This document shows positions 62,585-64,000 of a stretch of 64,000 bases of DNA, in pieces. Position numbers and translations under genes: made by a program. The notes under the pieces are model-generated. The model was not told where the DNA came from, did no database searches, and saw nothing but the letters and a program-made list of their open reading frames with translations. Numbering within the stretch: the first letter of the stretch is position 1; every line of letters starts with the position of its first letter. This stretch comes from JBJFCE01 sp964437825 (lineage in GTDB: Bacteria > Bacillota > Clostridia > Lachnospirales > Lachnospiraceae): contig CAYTIH010000005.1 in the NCBI GenBank assembly GCA_964437825.1, positions 1 through 64,000 of the forward strand, read 5' to 3'.

Positions 62585-62748
62585 GAGTGCGGCGCCGGGG
62601 TGTTGCAGAAGGGACGGATGAAGATCTCTATGTTACACGCTTGGCGCGCTTTCGCTTCTTAGGAGACAGAAGGAAGGGTGGTGCATGGCGGCATGACCCT
62701 TTTATTGTGGGAAAAATATGATAGAGTAAGGGAATATGGGGGAAGGTT

Positions 62749-63549
62749 ATGATTACGAGTACGTCAAATAAGAGAGTGAAGGAACTGGTCGAGTTACAGA
62801 ATAAGGCAAAGGCGCGGAATGCGGCGGGAGTGTTTCCGGCGGAGGGAAGAAAAATGTTTTTGGAGGCGCCCGCGGAAAGGGTTCGGGCTGTCTATGTGGA
62901 AGAACATTTTCTGGAAACGGCATCGGAGGAGATCAGGGAGAAGCTGTCGGGGCTGGAGTATGAGACGGTTTCCGAGGAGGTTTTTGCAAAGATCAGCGAT
63001 ACGAAGTCGCCTCAGGGGATTTTATGCGTGGTCAGTCAGGAGCGGTATGCATTGGAGCGTCTGATACATCCGCTAAATGGAGAGAAGCCGCTGCTTTTGG
63101 CGCTTGAGGATATTCAGGATCCGGGAAATTTGGGAACGCTAATCAGGACTGCGGAAGGTGCGGGCGTGAACGGTATCATCGTAACGCAGGGGACGGCGGA
63201 TCGATATCATCCGAAAACGACTCGTGCGAGCATGGGGTCCATATACAGGGTGCCGTGTGTGGAAACCCCGGATCTCACGGAGACGATCGAAAGACTGCGG
63301 CAGGCGGAAATTAATATCTATGCGGCCCATCTAAAGGGAACCGGGTATTACGATGCGTTTGATTATACAAAAGGAACGGCGTTTTTGATTGGAAATGAAG
63401 GAAATGGACTTAGGCAGGAGACTGCGGATGAAGCAGACGTTTATATCAGGATTCCGATGGAAGGGCGCGTGGAATCTTTAAACGCTGCGATCGCAGGAAC
63501 ACTGCTCATGTATGAGGCAAACAGACAGAGAAGAAGGAAACAGATGTAA
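62749..63549 (+). CDS. TrmH/SpoU-family rRNA 2'-O-methyltransferase
   Basis: A 266-residue SPOUT methyltransferase that uses SAM to methylate ribose 2'-OH, probably of 23S rRNA. The N-terminal part (about 1-95) is an L7Ae-like substrate-binding domain (SNKRVKELVELQNKAKARNA, FPAEGRKMFLE). The SPOUT domain has EDIQDPGNLGTLIRTAEGAG, VTQGTADRYHPKTTRASMGS, FLIGNEGNGLRQETADEAD and IPMEGRVESLNAAIAGTLLM, all family motifs. The stop region is copied in tandem just downstream. Confidence 0.92.
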   Translation: MITSTSNKRVKELVELQNKAKARNAAGVFPAEGRKMFLEAPAERVRAVYVEEHFLETASEEIREKLSGLEYETVSEEVFAKISDTKSPQGILCVVSQERYALERLIHPLNGEKPLLLALEDIQDPGNLGTLIRTAEGAGVNGIIVTQGTADRYHPKTTRASMGSIYRVPCVETPDLTETIERLRQAEINIYAAHLKGTGYYDAFDYTKGTAFLIGNEGNGLRQETADEADVYIRIPMEGRVESLNAAIAGTLLMYEANRQRRRKQM

Positions 63550-63630
63550 GCAAAATAGCGGAAATAAGCGGAAGTAAACGGAAAAAGATGTAAGCAAAAA
63601 TAGCGGAAATAAGTGGAAATAAACGGAAAA
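63542..63630 (+). repeat. tandem duplication over the stop codon of the methyltransferase gene
   Basis: A 44-45 base unit starting AGATGTAAGCAAAA occurs twice (63542-63585 and 63586-63630), including the last codons and the stop. Within each copy smaller GCGGAAATAAGC-like subunits repeat. No gene function is implied. Confidence 0.8.
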
Positions 63631-63695
63631 GGAAACGTAAAGAGTATCGTTTGATATGCAAATCGGATGAATGAAATATAAGGAGGAGCAGGAAT

Positions 63696-64000
63696 ATGAA
63701 AATCGGATTTATCGGACTTGGAAACATGGCAAAGGCCATCATCGGGGGAATGCTGCAGCAGTCCATTGTAAAGCAGGAGGACTTAATCGGGTCTGCGGCC
63801 ACGCAGGCGACCTTGGATAAGGTAAGGGAGTCTTTTTCGATGGAGACAACGCTTGATAACTGCAGGGTCGCAAGGGAGGCCGAAATTTTATTCCTTGCGG
63901 TGAAGCCGCAGTTTTTTCCGCAGGTGATTGCACAGATCAAGGGAGAGGTCTCCGAACAAACGCTGGTGATTTCCATTGCGGCAGGAAAGACGATTGCATA
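63696..64000 (+). CDS. proC: pyrroline-5-carboxylate reductase, N-terminal part
   Basis: The last gene, cut by the window end after about 101 residues. NAD(P)-binding start KIGFIGLGNMAKAIIGGML, then ILFLAVKPQFFPQV and TLVISIAAGKTIA are standard ProC motifs. ProC makes proline from pyrroline-5-carboxylate. AAGGAGGAGCAGG precedes ATG 63696. The rest lies outside the window. Confidence 0.92.
   Translation, partial: MKIGFIGLGNMAKAIIGGMLQQSIVKQEDLIGSAATQATLDKVRESFSMETTLDNCRVAREAEILFLAVKPQFFPQVIAQIKGEVSEQTLVISIAAGKTIA

Overview
The window looks like chromosomal DNA of a Gram-positive gut clostridium, most likely a Lachnospiraceae member. This rests on purine-rich Shine-Dalgarno sites before almost every gene, an S-box riboswitch on metK, a 7TM hybrid sensor kinase, a DUF6273 protein and small-protein families familiar from that group. 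It is inferred from gene content, not from a marker-gene search. No rRNA, tRNA, CRISPR array, prophage or transposase gene was seen.

Layout. 1-7.8 kb: end of an unknown membrane protein, a response regulator/ABC transporter/histidine kinase operon of the peptide-resistance type, a WYL regulator with a three-domain cysteine-rich/GyrI-like protein, an alpha/beta hydrolase and an XRE regulator. 7.8-8.6 kb: a reverse-strand coiled-coil protein. 8.8-14.8 kb: a helical protein, a large fusion of protein kinase and STAND-type NTPase with one membrane span, a lipoprotein, an XRE regulator and a Sel1-like protein.

15.0-28.9 kb: the most unusual part, nine same-strand genes from a good promoter (14886-14914) to a strong hairpin (28979-29047). 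They encode a double-FHA ABCG-type exporter (same architecture as mycobacterial Rv1747), a lipoprotein, an internally duplicated methyltransferase, a PP2C-like protein lacking catalytic residues, a DASS-type anion transporter, a HemN-like radical SAM enzyme, two PP2C phosphatases (one membrane-anchored) and a membrane Ser/Thr kinase with a zinc ribbon and an exported C-terminal domain. The simplest reading is a Ser/Thr-phosphorylation-controlled envelope export system whose cargo may be made or modified by the radical SAM enzyme and methyltransferase. The cargo is unknown.

29-33 kb shows decay: an in-frame MarR/ABC-exporter deletion fusion and a frameshifted TIR-DUF6273 protein, followed by a ketopantoate reductase. 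33-49.4 kb: hybrid kinase, MATE pump with an extra C-terminal domain, double hemerythrin, GlsB-like protein, NagA, PIN-like protein, LOG protein, YggS-like protein, nucleotidyltransferase, GalE, hemolysin III-like protein, small alarmone synthetase, coiled-coil membrane protein and flavin reductase. 49.6-64 kb is core: DinB, an M23 peptidase, MurA, an HD-GYP protein, S-box/MetK, DnaE, PfkA, an rRNA 2'-O-methyltransferase and the start of ProC.

Several small dispersed repeat families sit between genes. One (12921-13062 and 43088-43230) folds as two hairpins plus a loop-to-3'-end pseudoknot pairing, with compensatory changes between copies. Another (17560-17760, 57850-57979, fragment 22979-23030) is MITE-like with terminal inverted repeats, and two copies lie inside the nine-gene operon. 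Two more kinds are packed between the S-box terminator and metK.
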